Shown here: piece by piece, positions 19,691 to 29,700 of the stretch | How the letters are laid out: the number at the start of each line of letters is the position of its first letter | Position numbering within the stretch: the stretch's first letter is position 1 | Assembly (NCBI RefSeq): GCF_900091495.1 | Contig: NZ_LT607413.1 | Span: forward strand, 62,001 to 126,000 | Origin: Micromonospora echinospora | GTDB taxonomy: Bacteria; Actinomycetota; Actinomycetes; Mycobacteriales; Micromonosporaceae | Direction of reading: 5' to 3' | Length of the DNA: 64,000 nt | Notes under the pieces: model-generated | What the model was told of the DNA's origin: nothing | Databases searched by the model: none | What the model saw: only the letters and a program-made list of their open reading frames with translations | Program-made: the position numbers and the translations under genes

Positions 19691-21079
19691 TTGTTCGACG
19701 CCGCCGACTACGGAGCCCGCCCCGACGCGACCTGGACGGTGAACCGGGACGCCTTCCAGGCCGCCAACGACGCGGCCCGGAAGGCCGGGGGCGGCCAGGT
19801 CACCGCGCCGCCGGGCACCTACCAGGCGAAGGGGATCATCCAGGATGGTGGCGTGGGGTTCGTCCTGCCCGGGGTGACGCTGCGCAGCCCGGACGGACAG
19901 TTGCCCGAGGTGCTCACCACCCGCGTCGTCACCACCACCGGCTCGATCGCGGCCGGCGGTCGACAGCTCACCGTCGCCTCCGGCGCCGGCATCCAGGTGG
20001 ACGCGGTGGTCGCCGTACAGGCGGTCGGGGGCATCCTGGACACCCAGTTCACCCGCCTGGTCCAGCCGGTCACCGCGACGCAGACCACCGGCCTCACGCT
20101 GGCGTCCACCACCGGGTTCCCGGTGGCCGGCACCCTCCAGGTGGACAGCGAACTGGTCAGGTACACCGGGCTCGACGGGGCCACCTTGACCGGCGTCACC
20201 CGCGGCGCGTACGGAACCACCCCCGCCCCGCACACCACCACAGCGTCCATCGGGGTGGCCCGCCGGTTGTACGCCCTCGTGGTCGCGGTCACCGGCACGA
20301 CGGTCACCATCGACACACCCGCCCTGATCGGCGCCACCGGCGTGACCGTCTCGGTCGGCTGCGTACGACCCGCCGTCGACGGCCTCACCGTCGACGGGAA
20401 CAAGGTCTGGGGCGGCGCGGTCCGCTCCCTCTTCGCGGTCACCTGGCGCCAGGTCCGGTGGGGACGGGTGGAGAACATGACCGTCCGCAACGCCGAGAAC
20501 GGCTTCGCGCTCACCCGGGGCGCCAGCGACTGCACGCTGGTGGACCTGCACCTGCACGGCTGCGGCACCCCGGAGACGGTCAAGGGCAGCGCGCTGTGGT
20601 TGTACCAGGGCTGCCGGCGCAACCGGGTCCGGGGCGTCTGCGTCACGGGCGCGACCTGGACGGCCGTCTACCTCGACGACCGGACCACCACGGCCGAGGA
20701 GGGCTGGGACGGCCCGAACGACGACAACCTGGTCACCGATTTCACCGTCCGGATCACCGACTCCCGGGCCCCCGCCCTGGCGGTGGTCGGGGGCTGCCAC
20801 AACAGGTTCGTCACCGGAACCATCTCCAGCCCCGGGTACGGTGTCTCGCTCAGCAACGGGACGCAGGGCACCACCGCCGACGGTTCGGTGGCCCCCTGCC
20901 GGGGCAACGAGATCGCGGGCGTCGCCTTTCAGGTGCGCTTCGGCTGGATCCTCGAAGCTCCCGGCAACAGCCTGCACGACTGCTACGTCGCGGCCGGCGC
21001 GGAGGGCGTCGGCAGCAATGCCGGGAACAACCTGGTGTACGCGGTCAGTCCCACCCCCGGTGCCGCACCACGTCTCTGA
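19691..21079 (+). CDS. Right-handed beta-helix protein (GH28-related/pectate-lyase-like fold)
   Basis: TTG at 19691 is preferred because GAGGAGG lies four bases upstream and homologues begin near FDAADYGARPDATWTVNRD. A GTG at 19640 is the alternative. The N-terminal DYGARPD followed by FQAANDAARKAGGGQVTAPPG is the classic opening of GH28-related and phage tailspike-like beta-helix proteins. An inserted beta-rich region with TQTTGLTLASTTGFPVAG (about 110-210) interrupts the helix, and later rungs contain VENMTVRNAENGF. There is no signal peptide, so it is either cytoplasmic or exported by an unseen route. A role in trimming or modifying the polysaccharide is suggested by location only. Confidence 0.7.
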   Translation: MFDAADYGARPDATWTVNRDAFQAANDAARKAGGGQVTAPPGTYQAKGIIQDGGVGFVLPGVTLRSPDGQLPEVLTTRVVTTTGSIAAGGRQLTVASGAGIQVDAVVAVQAVGGILDTQFTRLVQPVTATQTTGLTLASTTGFPVAGTLQVDSELVRYTGLDGATLTGVTRGAYGTTPAPHTTTASIGVARRLYALVVAVTGTTVTIDTPALIGATGVTVSVGCVRPAVDGLTVDGNKVWGGAVRSLFAVTWRQVRWGRVENMTVRNAENGFALTRGASDCTLVDLHLHGCGTPETVKGSALWLYQGCRRNRVRGVCVTGATWTAVYLDDRTTTAEEGWDGPNDDNLVTDFTVRITDSRAPALAVVGGCHNRFVTGTISSPGYGVSLSNGTQGTTADGSVAPCRGNEIAGVAFQVRFGWILEAPGNSLHDCYVAAGAEGVGSNAGNNLVYAVSPTPGAAPRL

Positions 21080-21087
21080 GGACCCGA

Positions 21088-21209
21088 CCGCTACGGCCGG
21101 TCGACGCCCCGGAGGCCCCCGCCAGGGCCGGTGCACGCCGGTGCAGCCCCGGCCCGCCACGGCCGGTCGACGCCGGGGCAGGCCCGGCCCGCTACGGCCG
21201 GTCGACGCC
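21088..21209. repeat. Three direct repeats of a 21-bp unit at a gene end
   Basis: A 21-bp unit with core CTACGGCCGGTCGACGCC occurs at 21088-21108, 21154-21174 (one change) and 21189-21209. The third copy contains the stop codon and last codons of the flippase-glycosyltransferase frame (GVDRP-stop), so the other two are extra copies of that gene terminus. Confidence 0.75.
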
Positions 21210-23756
21210 GACCGAGGTGGGCCGGGGAACGGCCTGACCGGGCAGCCCGTCCCCCACGTCCAGCAGGTGACGGACGATCGCCCGCAGTCGCGGCGCGCAG
21301 GTCCGTTCCCAGGACAACTCGTCGCGGGCCCGCGCGGCGGCCCGGTCCACGGCGGCGCAGGTCGCCTCGGCGTCGGCGAGGAGGTCGGTGATCGCCTGGG
21401 CGAAACGGTCGGGGCTGGCCGGTGGCACGCAGCGCCCCACCGCGTGCTCCTCGACGAAGTGACGGGCGGCGGGCAGGTCCGAGGTGACCACCGCCAGCCC
21501 CATGATCGCGTACTCGTAGAACTTGGAGTTGACCGAGAGCCGGGCCTCCCCGACGTCCTGCATCAGGGACAGGCCGATGCCGCAGGTGGCCAGCAGGTCC
21601 GCCACCTCGTGTGCCGGCACCGGGTCCAGCATCCTCAGGTTCGTCGGGTGGCCCGCCCGCGCCACCGCCTCGGTGAACCGCCGCCGGGCGGCCTCGCTGG
21701 GGAACCGGGAGACGGCCAGCACCTCCACGTCGGGTGCCCGCCGCGCCAACTCCACGGCCAGGCCGACGAGCACGTCAGCCCCGTAGTCGGTGGTCAGGCT
21801 GCCGGTGTGGACGACCCGGCGCAGCAGGTCCGGGGTGAGTGGCCGGGCCGGTCGGGCGAAGGCGTCGGCCGACGGGTAGTTCGGCGTGGCCACGGCGGGC
21901 AGCCCGAGCGCCCGGAACCGGTCTGCCAACTGCTCGCTGACCGCGTTGGCGGCCCCCAGGCGGCCGGCGTACCACCGCTCCGCCCCGGCCACGAGCCGGC
22001 GCGCGGCGTGCTGCACCGGCGCGGGGGCGGCGAACCGCTGCGAGTAGTACTCGGGGTAGTACTCGTGGACGTCGTACAGCACCGGTCGCCCGGTGCGGCG
22101 GGACCAGCGCCGGGCGCGCGGCAGCAGGTAGTAGTCGTGGATGTGCCACAGGTCGGCGTGGGTCCGTTCGGCCACCGCCGCGACCGCCGGCACCAGCCGC
22201 AGCCGCTGCCGCGCCGAGGTCGGTTCGGGCAGCCGGGTCTCCCGTACCCGGGGGTGGGGGCGGGACTCGCCCGGCTCGCCCCCGAGCCAGATCAGGTGGA
22301 CGTCGAAGCCGGCGTCCAGCACCGCCTGGGCGCACCGGAGCACCCGCCGGTCGCCGACCGGGTGGACGGTGGGCACGCACACCGTCCGGCCCGCCGACGC
22401 CACCGTCGGCGCCCGCAGCCGCCAGTGCGCGGTAGTGATCACGTCTGCGTCAACGATCATGTCTCCTCCGTAAGGGTTCGTGGGGGTGGTGCCGGACGCC
22501 GGCCGGTCCTCGACGGGACGGGCGCGGGTCAGGGCCGCGCGGGTCAACAGGACGTGCCCGCCGTACCACCCGGCCATCGCGAGGGAGAACGACAGCAGGG
22601 ACGTCGACCAGCTGATCCAGCCGGCCAGGGTCGGCAGGAAGACCAGCCCGGTCGTCAGCAGTCGTCCGACGTCCCAGAGCAGTTGCTGCCGGTTGCCGCC
22701 GGTGCCGGCGAGCGTCTGGCTGAGCGGGACGACGGCGAACTGCCCGACCAGGAACGGCAACAGGAGCAGCAGCACCGTCGCCGCGCCGGCCCACTCCGCG
22801 CCGAACACGAGCGGCGCGGCGAGGTGCGTGCCGACCGCGAGCCCCGTCAACAGCACGACGCCGGCGACCGAGAGTCCGGCCAGCGCACGGTCGTAGCTGG
22901 CGCGGGCACGCCGGGGCGAGGACCGCAACTGGTGGGCGATCTCGCCGAACAGGATGGGCATCAGGGCCTGACCGAGGAGCGCCGACGGCAGCGCGCCGAC
23001 CCGCAGGGCCAGGGCCAGGTCCGCTGCGGCGACACTGCTCACGGCCGCGGCGACGAACAGTGGGACGTTGAGGGTCAGGCCGTTGATCAGGCTCGCCGGG
23101 GCGGAGGCGGTCATGAACGGCCGGTGCCGCCGCAGCACGTCCCGGACACCGACTCCGGCGGCCGGCGGACGCGGGCGGAACAGCAGCAGCGCGCCGGTCG
23201 CGTAGCCCAGGGCCGTGGCGGCCAGCAACACCGTCGCCGAGCGGTCACCGAGCAGCGCGAAGGCCACCATCGCGACGCCCTGCACCAGCGTGGTGACCAG
23301 CTTCACCACCGCCACCAGACGGTAGCGGCGGTCCCGGACCCGGGCGTAGACCATCGTGCCGGACAGGCCCAGGGCCGTGGTCAGCGCGCCGAGCGCGACC
23401 GCCTCGACGAACGCGGGACGGTCGAGGTCGCCGACGACCGCCGCCCAGGCCACCGCGAGGAGCGCCACGACGACCCCGACGACGCCGTTGAGCCGGGCGG
23501 CGATCCGCAGGAGCAGCGTGGCGTCCCGCTCGGTGGCGGCGGTCGCGGCGGCCACGTCGAGGCGCAGCGCCCCGGCTCCACCGGCCACCGCCGCCACCGC
23601 CGCCACCGCCGCGTAGCGACCGAACGCGGCCGGGGTGTAGAGACGGGTGACCAGCAGGATGCCGGCCAGGTTCACCGCCTGCGCCGACATCATGAGCGCG
23701 GCCGTCTGCACGCGGTCCCGGCTCGGCACGGGCAGCGCCACGGCGGGTCGCCTCAT
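21192..23756 (-). CDS. Wzx-like flippase joined in frame to a GT4 glycosyltransferase
   Basis: One uninterrupted minus-strand frame of 854 residues. Residues 1-415 are a polysaccharide flippase of the MOP superfamily: about twelve membrane segments, starting MSAQAVNLAGILLVTRLYTP and PAAFGRYAAVAAVAAVAGG. From about residue 433 a GT4-type GT-B enzyme follows, with VCVPTVHPVGDRRVL, WHIHDYYLLPRARRW, DVHEYYPEYYSQRF and the donor region KFYEYAIMGLAVVTSD. At the join, ATG at 22460 (MIVDADVITTAHW) is preceded by GGAGGAG, so the glycosyltransferase (422 residues) may also be made separately. Either a fusion or lost stop codon explains the frame. The flippase start overlaps the ligase-like gene stop by four bases. 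Confidence 0.82.
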   Translation of the reverse strand: MRRPAVALPVPSRDRVQTAALMMSAQAVNLAGILLVTRLYTPAAFGRYAAVAAVAAVAGGAGALRLDVAAATAATERDATLLLRIAARLNGVVGVVVALLAVAWAAVVGDLDRPAFVEAVALGALTTALGLSGTMVYARVRDRRYRLVAVVKLVTTLVQGVAMVAFALLGDRSATVLLAATALGYATGALLLFRPRPPAAGVGVRDVLRRHRPFMTASAPASLINGLTLNVPLFVAAAVSSVAAADLALALRVGALPSALLGQALMPILFGEIAHQLRSSPRRARASYDRALAGLSVAGVVLLTGLAVGTHLAAPLVFGAEWAGAATVLLLLLPFLVGQFAVVPLSQTLAGTGGNRQQLLWDVGRLLTTGLVFLPTLAGWISWSTSLLSFSLAMAGWYGGHVLLTRAALTRARPVEDRPASGTTPTNPYGGDMIVDADVITTAHWRLRAPTVASAGRTVCVPTVHPVGDRRVLRCAQAVLDAGFDVHLIWLGGEPGESRPHPRVRETRLPEPTSARQRLRLVPAVAAVAERTHADLWHIHDYYLLPRARRWSRRTGRPVLYDVHEYYPEYYSQRFAAPAPVQHAARRLVAGAERWYAGRLGAANAVSEQLADRFRALGLPAVATPNYPSADAFARPARPLTPDLLRRVVHTGSLTTDYGADVLVGLAVELARRAPDVEVLAVSRFPSEAARRRFTEAVARAGHPTNLRMLDPVPAHEVADLLATCGIGLSLMQDVGEARLSVNSKFYEYAIMGLAVVTSDLPAARHFVEEHAVGRCVPPASPDRFAQAITDLLADAEATCAAVDRAAARARDELSWERTCAPRLRAIVRHLLDVGDGLPGQAVPRPTSVGVDRP
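22463..22469 (-). promoter_or_regulatory. Internal ribosome-binding site at the flippase/glycosyltransferase join
   Basis: On the minus strand the sequence reads GGAGGAG, AC, then ATG at 22460-22458, inside the long frame and exactly where the flippase domain ends and the glycosyltransferase domain starts. It is a strong Shine-Dalgarno match, slightly close to the ATG. Confidence 0.55.
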
Positions 23757-25144
23757 CGGGCCCGGGCCTGCGGGGGCGGCACCACCGCCACCCGACCCGC
23801 CCAGTTCGGCCCACCCGCCCGGTCCGGCCGGTCACGCCGCGACGTCTGTCCTTGGGCGGCCAGTACGGCGGCGGCGAACACCCACACCAGGTAGTTGCCG
23901 TTGAGGTCCGCGCTGAACAGCGAGTTGACGAAGGCGAAGGTCAGCAGGGCGGCGGCAGCGACCACGGAGGGATCCGTCCGGAACCGCCACAGCGTCCGGC
24001 CGGCGGTCACCAGCAGCAGCACCAGCCCGGCCAACGCGACGAGACCGCCCTCCACCGCCACTTCGAGCGGCAGGTTGTGCGGGTAGATGGCGTCCTCGAG
24101 GCCGGGCAGGACGAACAGCGAGCCGCCCGGCACCACCGAGCCGAAGCCGCCCCAGCCCAGTCCGAGCGGGCGTTCCAGGAAGACCTCGGCGGCCAGCCGG
24201 GAGAGCATCACGCGGATCTCCGCGGAAGCGTCCAGCGGCCCGCCCCAGAGCACCGCGAAGCGTGACGTCAACGCCTCCGGCAGGACCGTCGCGGCGGTCA
24301 GGGCGGTGACACCGACCAGCCCGGCCAGCGGCGGCAGCAGCCGCCAGCGCCGGGCGCCCCTGACGGTGACGGCGAGAACCAGGCTGGCGAGGGCCAACGC
24401 GACGAGCGGCCCCCGGGAGCCCGTCATCAGCAGCGGCACGGCGAGCGCCACCGCACCGAGCAGCGCCACCAGCCGCAACCGGCGCACCAGGACCCCCAGA
24501 CAGAGCAGGCCCACCACGCCGTACCCGATGAGCCGGGCCGTGGTGATCGAGACGGTGCCGGCCAGGACGACCGTGTCGAGAGCCTGGTAGGCCGGATCCG
24601 GCCGGGCCATCGCCAGCAGCGCGACGAGCACCCCGATGCCCGCGCTGGCCCAGAGCAGCGCCATCCGCCGGGCCGGCCGGTCCACCACGAGGAGCGCGGC
24701 GACGACGAACGCCGGGGTGGTGGTCAGCATCTGCAACGTCTTGCCGGACTGGTACCCACCGATCGACGTCAACGCGAAGCCGGGCAGGAACGACAGGAAC
24801 AGCACGAGGAACGGCAACGCTCCCGCCGGCGCCCGGAAGCCCCGGGCGGCCCAGGTCACCACGATCAGCACCGCGACGGCGGCGAGGTCGACGTAGAGGA
24901 GCACATGCCCCAGCGGAACGGCCCCGCCGACCAGGGACCTCGCCAGATCGGTCGGCACGCCCGAGGCGTCCAACGCGGTGGCCGCGGGAAAGGCGACGAC
25001 GGGCAGCACCATCGCGACGTCACGCGCCCCGACGCACACGTCGGTCGTCGCGGGCGCCACGGCGGCGGCCGGCCGCACCGTGGGTGGCCGGCGTCCGGCG
25101 CGGTCGGGCACGAACGGCGGCGAGCTCTCGTGCCCGACGCTCAT
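23753..25144 (-). CDS. O-antigen ligase-like membrane protein (Wzy_C family)
   Basis: A protein of 463 residues with about eleven membrane segments. The start at 25144 has GGAGGGGAGG just upstream. The Wzy_C-type region includes MTGSRGPLVALALASLVLA (the conserved SRG) and the large extracytoplasmic loop with RPLGLGWGGFGSVVPGG and IYPHNLPLEVAVEGG, holding the conserved Gly-rich segment and the H-N pair of ligases. It would join completed glycans to an acceptor or polymerise repeat units on the outer face of the membrane. The stop overlaps the flippase start, so the assembly genes form one operon: polymerase, ligase, flippase-GT. Confidence 0.85.
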   Translation of the reverse strand: MSVGHESSPPFVPDRAGRRPPTVRPAAAVAPATTDVCVGARDVAMVLPVVAFPAATALDASGVPTDLARSLVGGAVPLGHVLLYVDLAAVAVLIVVTWAARGFRAPAGALPFLVLFLSFLPGFALTSIGGYQSGKTLQMLTTTPAFVVAALLVVDRPARRMALLWASAGIGVLVALLAMARPDPAYQALDTVVLAGTVSITTARLIGYGVVGLLCLGVLVRRLRLVALLGAVALAVPLLMTGSRGPLVALALASLVLAVTVRGARRWRLLPPLAGLVGVTALTAATVLPEALTSRFAVLWGGPLDASAEIRVMLSRLAAEVFLERPLGLGWGGFGSVVPGGSLFVLPGLEDAIYPHNLPLEVAVEGGLVALAGLVLLLVTAGRTLWRFRTDPSVVAAAALLTFAFVNSLFSADLNGNYLVWVFAAAVLAAQGQTSRRDRPDRAGGPNWAGRVAVVPPPQARAR

Positions 25145-25194
25145 CGCGCCTCCCCTCCTGTCCGGCGCGCACTCCCCCACAACGACAAAAAGCC

Positions 25195-26619
25195 TCAATA
25201 AGGTACGGATCGGGCGGGGCCCGACGCGGAGTGTCTTTCCCGCCCGGACTCGCCACGGGTCCATCCCACGGCCGGCAGACAGGCCATCAGCACGATCGCG
25301 TAGGCGAAGCCGTTCGACAGGATGCTGGTGAAGACGCTCACGTTGGCCAGCGCGATGCTGGGCACCAGCAGAATCGCGGCACTCACGCGCAGCGGCAGGT
25401 GCCGGGCCGCGCCGTCGACCGCCCAGAGCAGCAGGACGAGGACGACCGCCTCGATGAGCACGCCCCCGTACCCCAGGTTGCTGTAGCCGTCGCCGAAGAG
25501 GCTGGCGTTCGCCGAGGTCTCGGGCCGCCCGAACATCACCGCGCCGACCATGTGGTCGGGCACCTGGTCGTACGGGTAGTCGACGAACGGCCGGAGGAAG
25601 CTGTACCCCCACCGCGCCTTCGGCAGACCGTCGAAGACCATCACGTGCGCGGCGGTGGCCACACCCGGCGCGAGGAACATCCGGTTGACGAAGACCTGGG
25701 TGTAGAGCAGGGAGTCCAGCAGCGCGTCGGCCACCAGCGCGGCCACGATGGCCGCGACGACGCCGGCCAGGATCGTCCACGCCCGGGGCCGGGCCCGCCA
25801 GCGGAAGAGCAGGGCGAGGACGAGGATCGCGGGAATCGAGAGCAGGGTCAGCTTGAACCCGGTGGCCGCGAAGATCGGGATCTGGCCGACCCCGCCCAGC
25901 AGCACCATCGTCCACCGCCGCGCGTAGAGCCCCCGGGCCATGAGCAGCGGATTGAGCACGTTGCCCTGGAGCCGGACCAGATACCCCAGCACGGGGCCAC
26001 TGGCGGCGACCTGGTCGCGGTACGCCGACCGGATCTCCCACACGTCACCGAGGCCCACCAGACGGAAGCTCAGCCCGGCGGTCGCCGCCATGTAGACGTA
26101 GGTGAGGAGGGAGAGGACCACCACGATCGACCAGACGTCGAGAACGTGGACCCCTCTGATCCGCAGCGTCCACGACGGGCCGATCCTCGCGCCCCAGATC
26201 ACCAGCAGGAAGACCGCCGCCACCACCGCCGCGAGTTCCAGCGACGCGGCGGCCGGCAGGATGTCGGCGTACTGCGGAACCACGATGCTGGGCGTCACCA
26301 CCGTCACGAACAGGATCCAGAGGACGAAGTCCGACGGCTGGCGGATCCGCTGCGGCATCGCCAGGGCGACCAGCCCGAGCATGCCGAGCGCCAGGCCGTA
26401 GTTCCACGGGTCGGGCGCGCGGTACACCAGGTTCAGGTACTCGAACAGTGGCGCGACCTCGTGCTGGTACACGTGGTGCAACAGGACGACGTAGCCGGCC
26501 AGCAGGAGGAACACCAACCACCGGCGGCCGGGCTGCGGTCGGCGGCGGGCCAGCTCACGAACCCGGCCGACCCCCACCCCCGGCCGGGGTGGTGGGTGGT
26601 ACGTCTCGGTCGCGCGCAT
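25195..26619 (-). CDS. Polysaccharide polymerase-like membrane protein (Wzy-like)
   Basis: A protein of 474 residues with about twelve hydrophobic segments and the basic N-terminus RELARRRPQPGRRW. The start ATG at 26619 is preceded by AGGAG, eleven bases away. The extracytoplasmic part around residues 180-230 (VWEIRSAYRDQVAASGP) and 320-390 (FVDYPYDQVPDHMVGAV, then FGDGYSNLGYGG) resembles O-antigen polymerases that show little sequence conservation. Function is therefore inferred from topology and from its operon with a ligase-like gene and a flippase. It is divergent from the secreted carboxypeptidase. Confidence 0.72.
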   Translation of the reverse strand: MRATETYHPPPRPGVGVGRVRELARRRPQPGRRWLVFLLLAGYVVLLHHVYQHEVAPLFEYLNLVYRAPDPWNYGLALGMLGLVALAMPQRIRQPSDFVLWILFVTVVTPSIVVPQYADILPAAASLELAAVVAAVFLLVIWGARIGPSWTLRIRGVHVLDVWSIVVVLSLLTYVYMAATAGLSFRLVGLGDVWEIRSAYRDQVAASGPVLGYLVRLQGNVLNPLLMARGLYARRWTMVLLGGVGQIPIFAATGFKLTLLSIPAILVLALLFRWRARPRAWTILAGVVAAIVAALVADALLDSLLYTQVFVNRMFLAPGVATAAHVMVFDGLPKARWGYSFLRPFVDYPYDQVPDHMVGAVMFGRPETSANASLFGDGYSNLGYGGVLIEAVVLVLLLWAVDGAARHLPLRVSAAILLVPSIALANVSVFTSILSNGFAYAIVLMACLPAVGWTRGESGRERHSASGPARSVPY

Positions 26620-26758
26620 GTCGTGATCAGCTCCTATGTCTCCGCTTCGGCCAACGAACCGGGCCGGGCGCAGTGACGATCCGATCGACTCATTGACATG
26701 CGTAAAGCGATTCCGGAAGGCTCGCCAGCAGAGGTCCTTCCCCACCGAAGGGAGCGCG

Positions 26759-29700
26759 ATGAGGCGCACACGACTGGCGGTCGTCGGCGTGTTCACCCTG
26801 GTCGGCGCAGTGGCGCTGACCGCTCCGGTGAGCGCGCGGCCCCCGTCCGAGGCGGCCGGTCGCGACGACAGCCTGGAGGTGTACGTCGGCACGGTGAACC
26901 CGCGGCAGCTCGAACAGCTGCGGGCGGCCGGCGTCGACCTCGGCCACGACCACCGGGGCACCGGCCCCGGCGGCACCACCACGGTCGAGACCGTGCTGAG
27001 TCGCCGGCAGGCCGACCGGCTGACCAGCAGCGGCATCCCGCTCCGGGTCAAGCAGGTCGACGGCCGGGACGCCTCCCGGGCGCTGCGCGAGCAGGCCGCC
27101 GACGGCCCGACGGTGTTCCGCCCGTACTCCGCGCCGGGTGGCATCCGGGACGAGATCACCGCCACCGCCGCGCGCCACCCGAAGCTGACCAAGGTGGAGA
27201 CCATCGGCCGCACCCACCAGGGCAAGCCGATCCTCGCCGTCAAGGTCACCAAGAACGCCCGGACCGTGCCGGACGGCCGACGGCCGGCGGTGCTCTACGC
27301 CAGCACCCAGCACGCCCGGGAGTGGATCACTCCGGAGATGACCCGGCGGCTGATGCACCACGTCCTGGACAACTACGGCCGCGACCGGGCGATCACCCGG
27401 CTGGTGGACACCACCGAGCTGTGGTTCCTGCCGGTGGCCAACCCCGACGGCTACGACCACACCTTCACCCCCGGCAACCGGCTGTGGCGCAAGAACCTGC
27501 GCGACAACGACGGCGACGGGAAGATCACCGCCGTCGACGGGGTCGACCTGAACCGCAACTACGCCTTCCGGTGGGGCTACGACAACGAGGGCTCCTCACC
27601 GGATCCGGCCAGCGACACCTACCGTGGTCCCGGCCCCAACTCCGAGCCGGAGACCCAGGCCCTGGACCGGCTCTTCCGCCGGGTCGGCTTCGAGTTCTTC
27701 GTCAACTACCACTCGGCGGCGAACCTGCTGCTCTACGGCCTCGGCTGGCAGGTCGCCACCCCCACCCCGGACGACGTGATCTACCAGGCGATGGTCGGCG
27801 ACGACGACCACCCGGCCGTCCCCGGCTACGACCCGGACCTCTCCGCCGAGCTGTACGTCGCCAACGGCGACACCGACGCGCACGCCGTCGCGCGGTACGG
27901 CGCGCTCGGCTTCACCCCGGAGATGTCCACCTGCCAGGTCGCCGCCGCGTCCGACCCGGACGACCAGTGGCGTCCCGAGGACTGCGTGAGCGGCTTCGTC
28001 TTCCCCGACGACGAGAAGCTGATCGCCGCCGAGGTGGCGAAGAACCTGCCGTTCGCGCTCGCCGTCGCACAGTCCACCCACGACCCGGACGACCCGGTCT
28101 CGGTGGTCGGCCGGAGCACCCCGGACTTCGTGGTCGACGCCTTCGACACCTCGTACGGCCGCACCCAGCAGGTCGCCGCGATCACCCGGCGGGCCCTGGG
28201 CAACGTGCGGATGCACTACACGGTCAACGGCGGCCGACCGAAGACCGTCGCGGTCCGCGAGTGGCGCGGCGGCGAACGGTACGGCGACACCCACGACGAC
28301 TACTACGCCGAGCTGCGCGGCACGGTCACCGGAGCCCGGCCGGGTGACCGGGTGGAGGTCTGGTTCACCGGCACCAAGCGCGGCCGGGGCGTGGTCGCCA
28401 GCGAGCACTTCACCTACCGGGTGCACACCGACATCGGCGGCGAGGTGCTGGTGCTGGCCGCCGAGGACGTCACCGGCCTCAGCCCCGAGCAGGACGGCAC
28501 CGGCGCGAAGTACGCCGACGAGGTGACCGCCGCGCTGACCGCCGCCGGACGCACCAGCGACGTCTACGACCTCGACGCGATGGGCCGGACGGCCCCGCAC
28601 CACCTGGGCGTGCTGTCGCACTACCGGGCGGTGGTCTGGGAGACCGGCGACGACGTCATCCCCCGCTCCCCCGGCCAGGTCCCCGGCACGGCGGCCCGGG
28701 CGGCGGCCGAGACCGAGCTGGCCGTCCGGGACTACCTCAACGAGGGCGGCAAGGTGCTGGTCAGCGGAAAGTACGCGCTCTACGCGCAGGCAGGCGACGG
28801 GGCGTACGCCTACCAGCCGACCGGGCCCGCCGAGTGCGCCGATCCGGACGACCCCACCTGCCTGCCGCTGTCGAACGACTTCCTCCAGTACTGGCTGGGC
28901 GCGTACAACTACGTCAGCGACGGCGGCAGCGCGGACGGCACCCCGTACCCGGTGCGGGGCTCCGAGGGGGCGTTCGCCGGCTTCCAGGGCACCCTGAACG
29001 CCCCCGGTTCGGCCGGCAACCAGGACCACACGGCGTCCCTGCTCAGCACGTCGAGCTTCCTGCCGCCGGACCAGTTCCCGCAGTTCTCCTCCACCACGAC
29101 GGTGGACTGGGTCCGCCCCGGCGGCGCGCCCTTCGACCCCCGCACCGGCGACTGGTACGTCTACAGCGGGCGGGCCGACGAGGCGTACAAGCGGCTCACC
29201 CGGACCGTCGACCTGACCTCGGCCACCAGCGGTGAGCTGCGCTTCTTCGCCTCGTACGACATCGAGCCGAACTGGGACTTCATGATCGTCGAGGCGCACG
29301 AGGTGGGCACCGACGACTGGACCACCCTGCCGGACCGCAACGGCAAGACCAGCACCGACACCGGGGACAGCTGCGAGAGCGGCCTGGCCACCGAGCTGCA
29401 CCCGTTCCTCCTGCACTACCAGGGCGCGGACTGCTCGCCGACCGGCAGCACCGGGCAGTGGCACGCCGCCACCGGGGCCTCCAACGGCTGGAAGGAGTTC
29501 TCGGTCGACCTGTCGGCGTACGCCGGCAAGCAGGTCGAGGTGGCGATCTCGTACGTCTCGGACTGGGGCACCCAGGGGCTCGGCGTCTTCCTGGACGACG
29601 CCCGGGTGATCGTCGACGGGGCCACCGTCGCGGAGACCTCGTTCGAGACCGCCGACCTGGGCGGCTGGACGGTTTCCGGGCCGCCGCCCGGTTCGCTGCC

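Noticed and set aside
20841..23894. A plus-strand frame of about 1000 residues rich in Arg, Gly and Gln
   Set aside because: It is antisense to the flippase-glycosyltransferase frame and has only low-complexity composition.
26693..26716. TTGACA before the carboxypeptidase gene as a promoter
   Set aside because: The -35-like hexamer is perfect, but no TANNNT element lies at an acceptable distance downstream.
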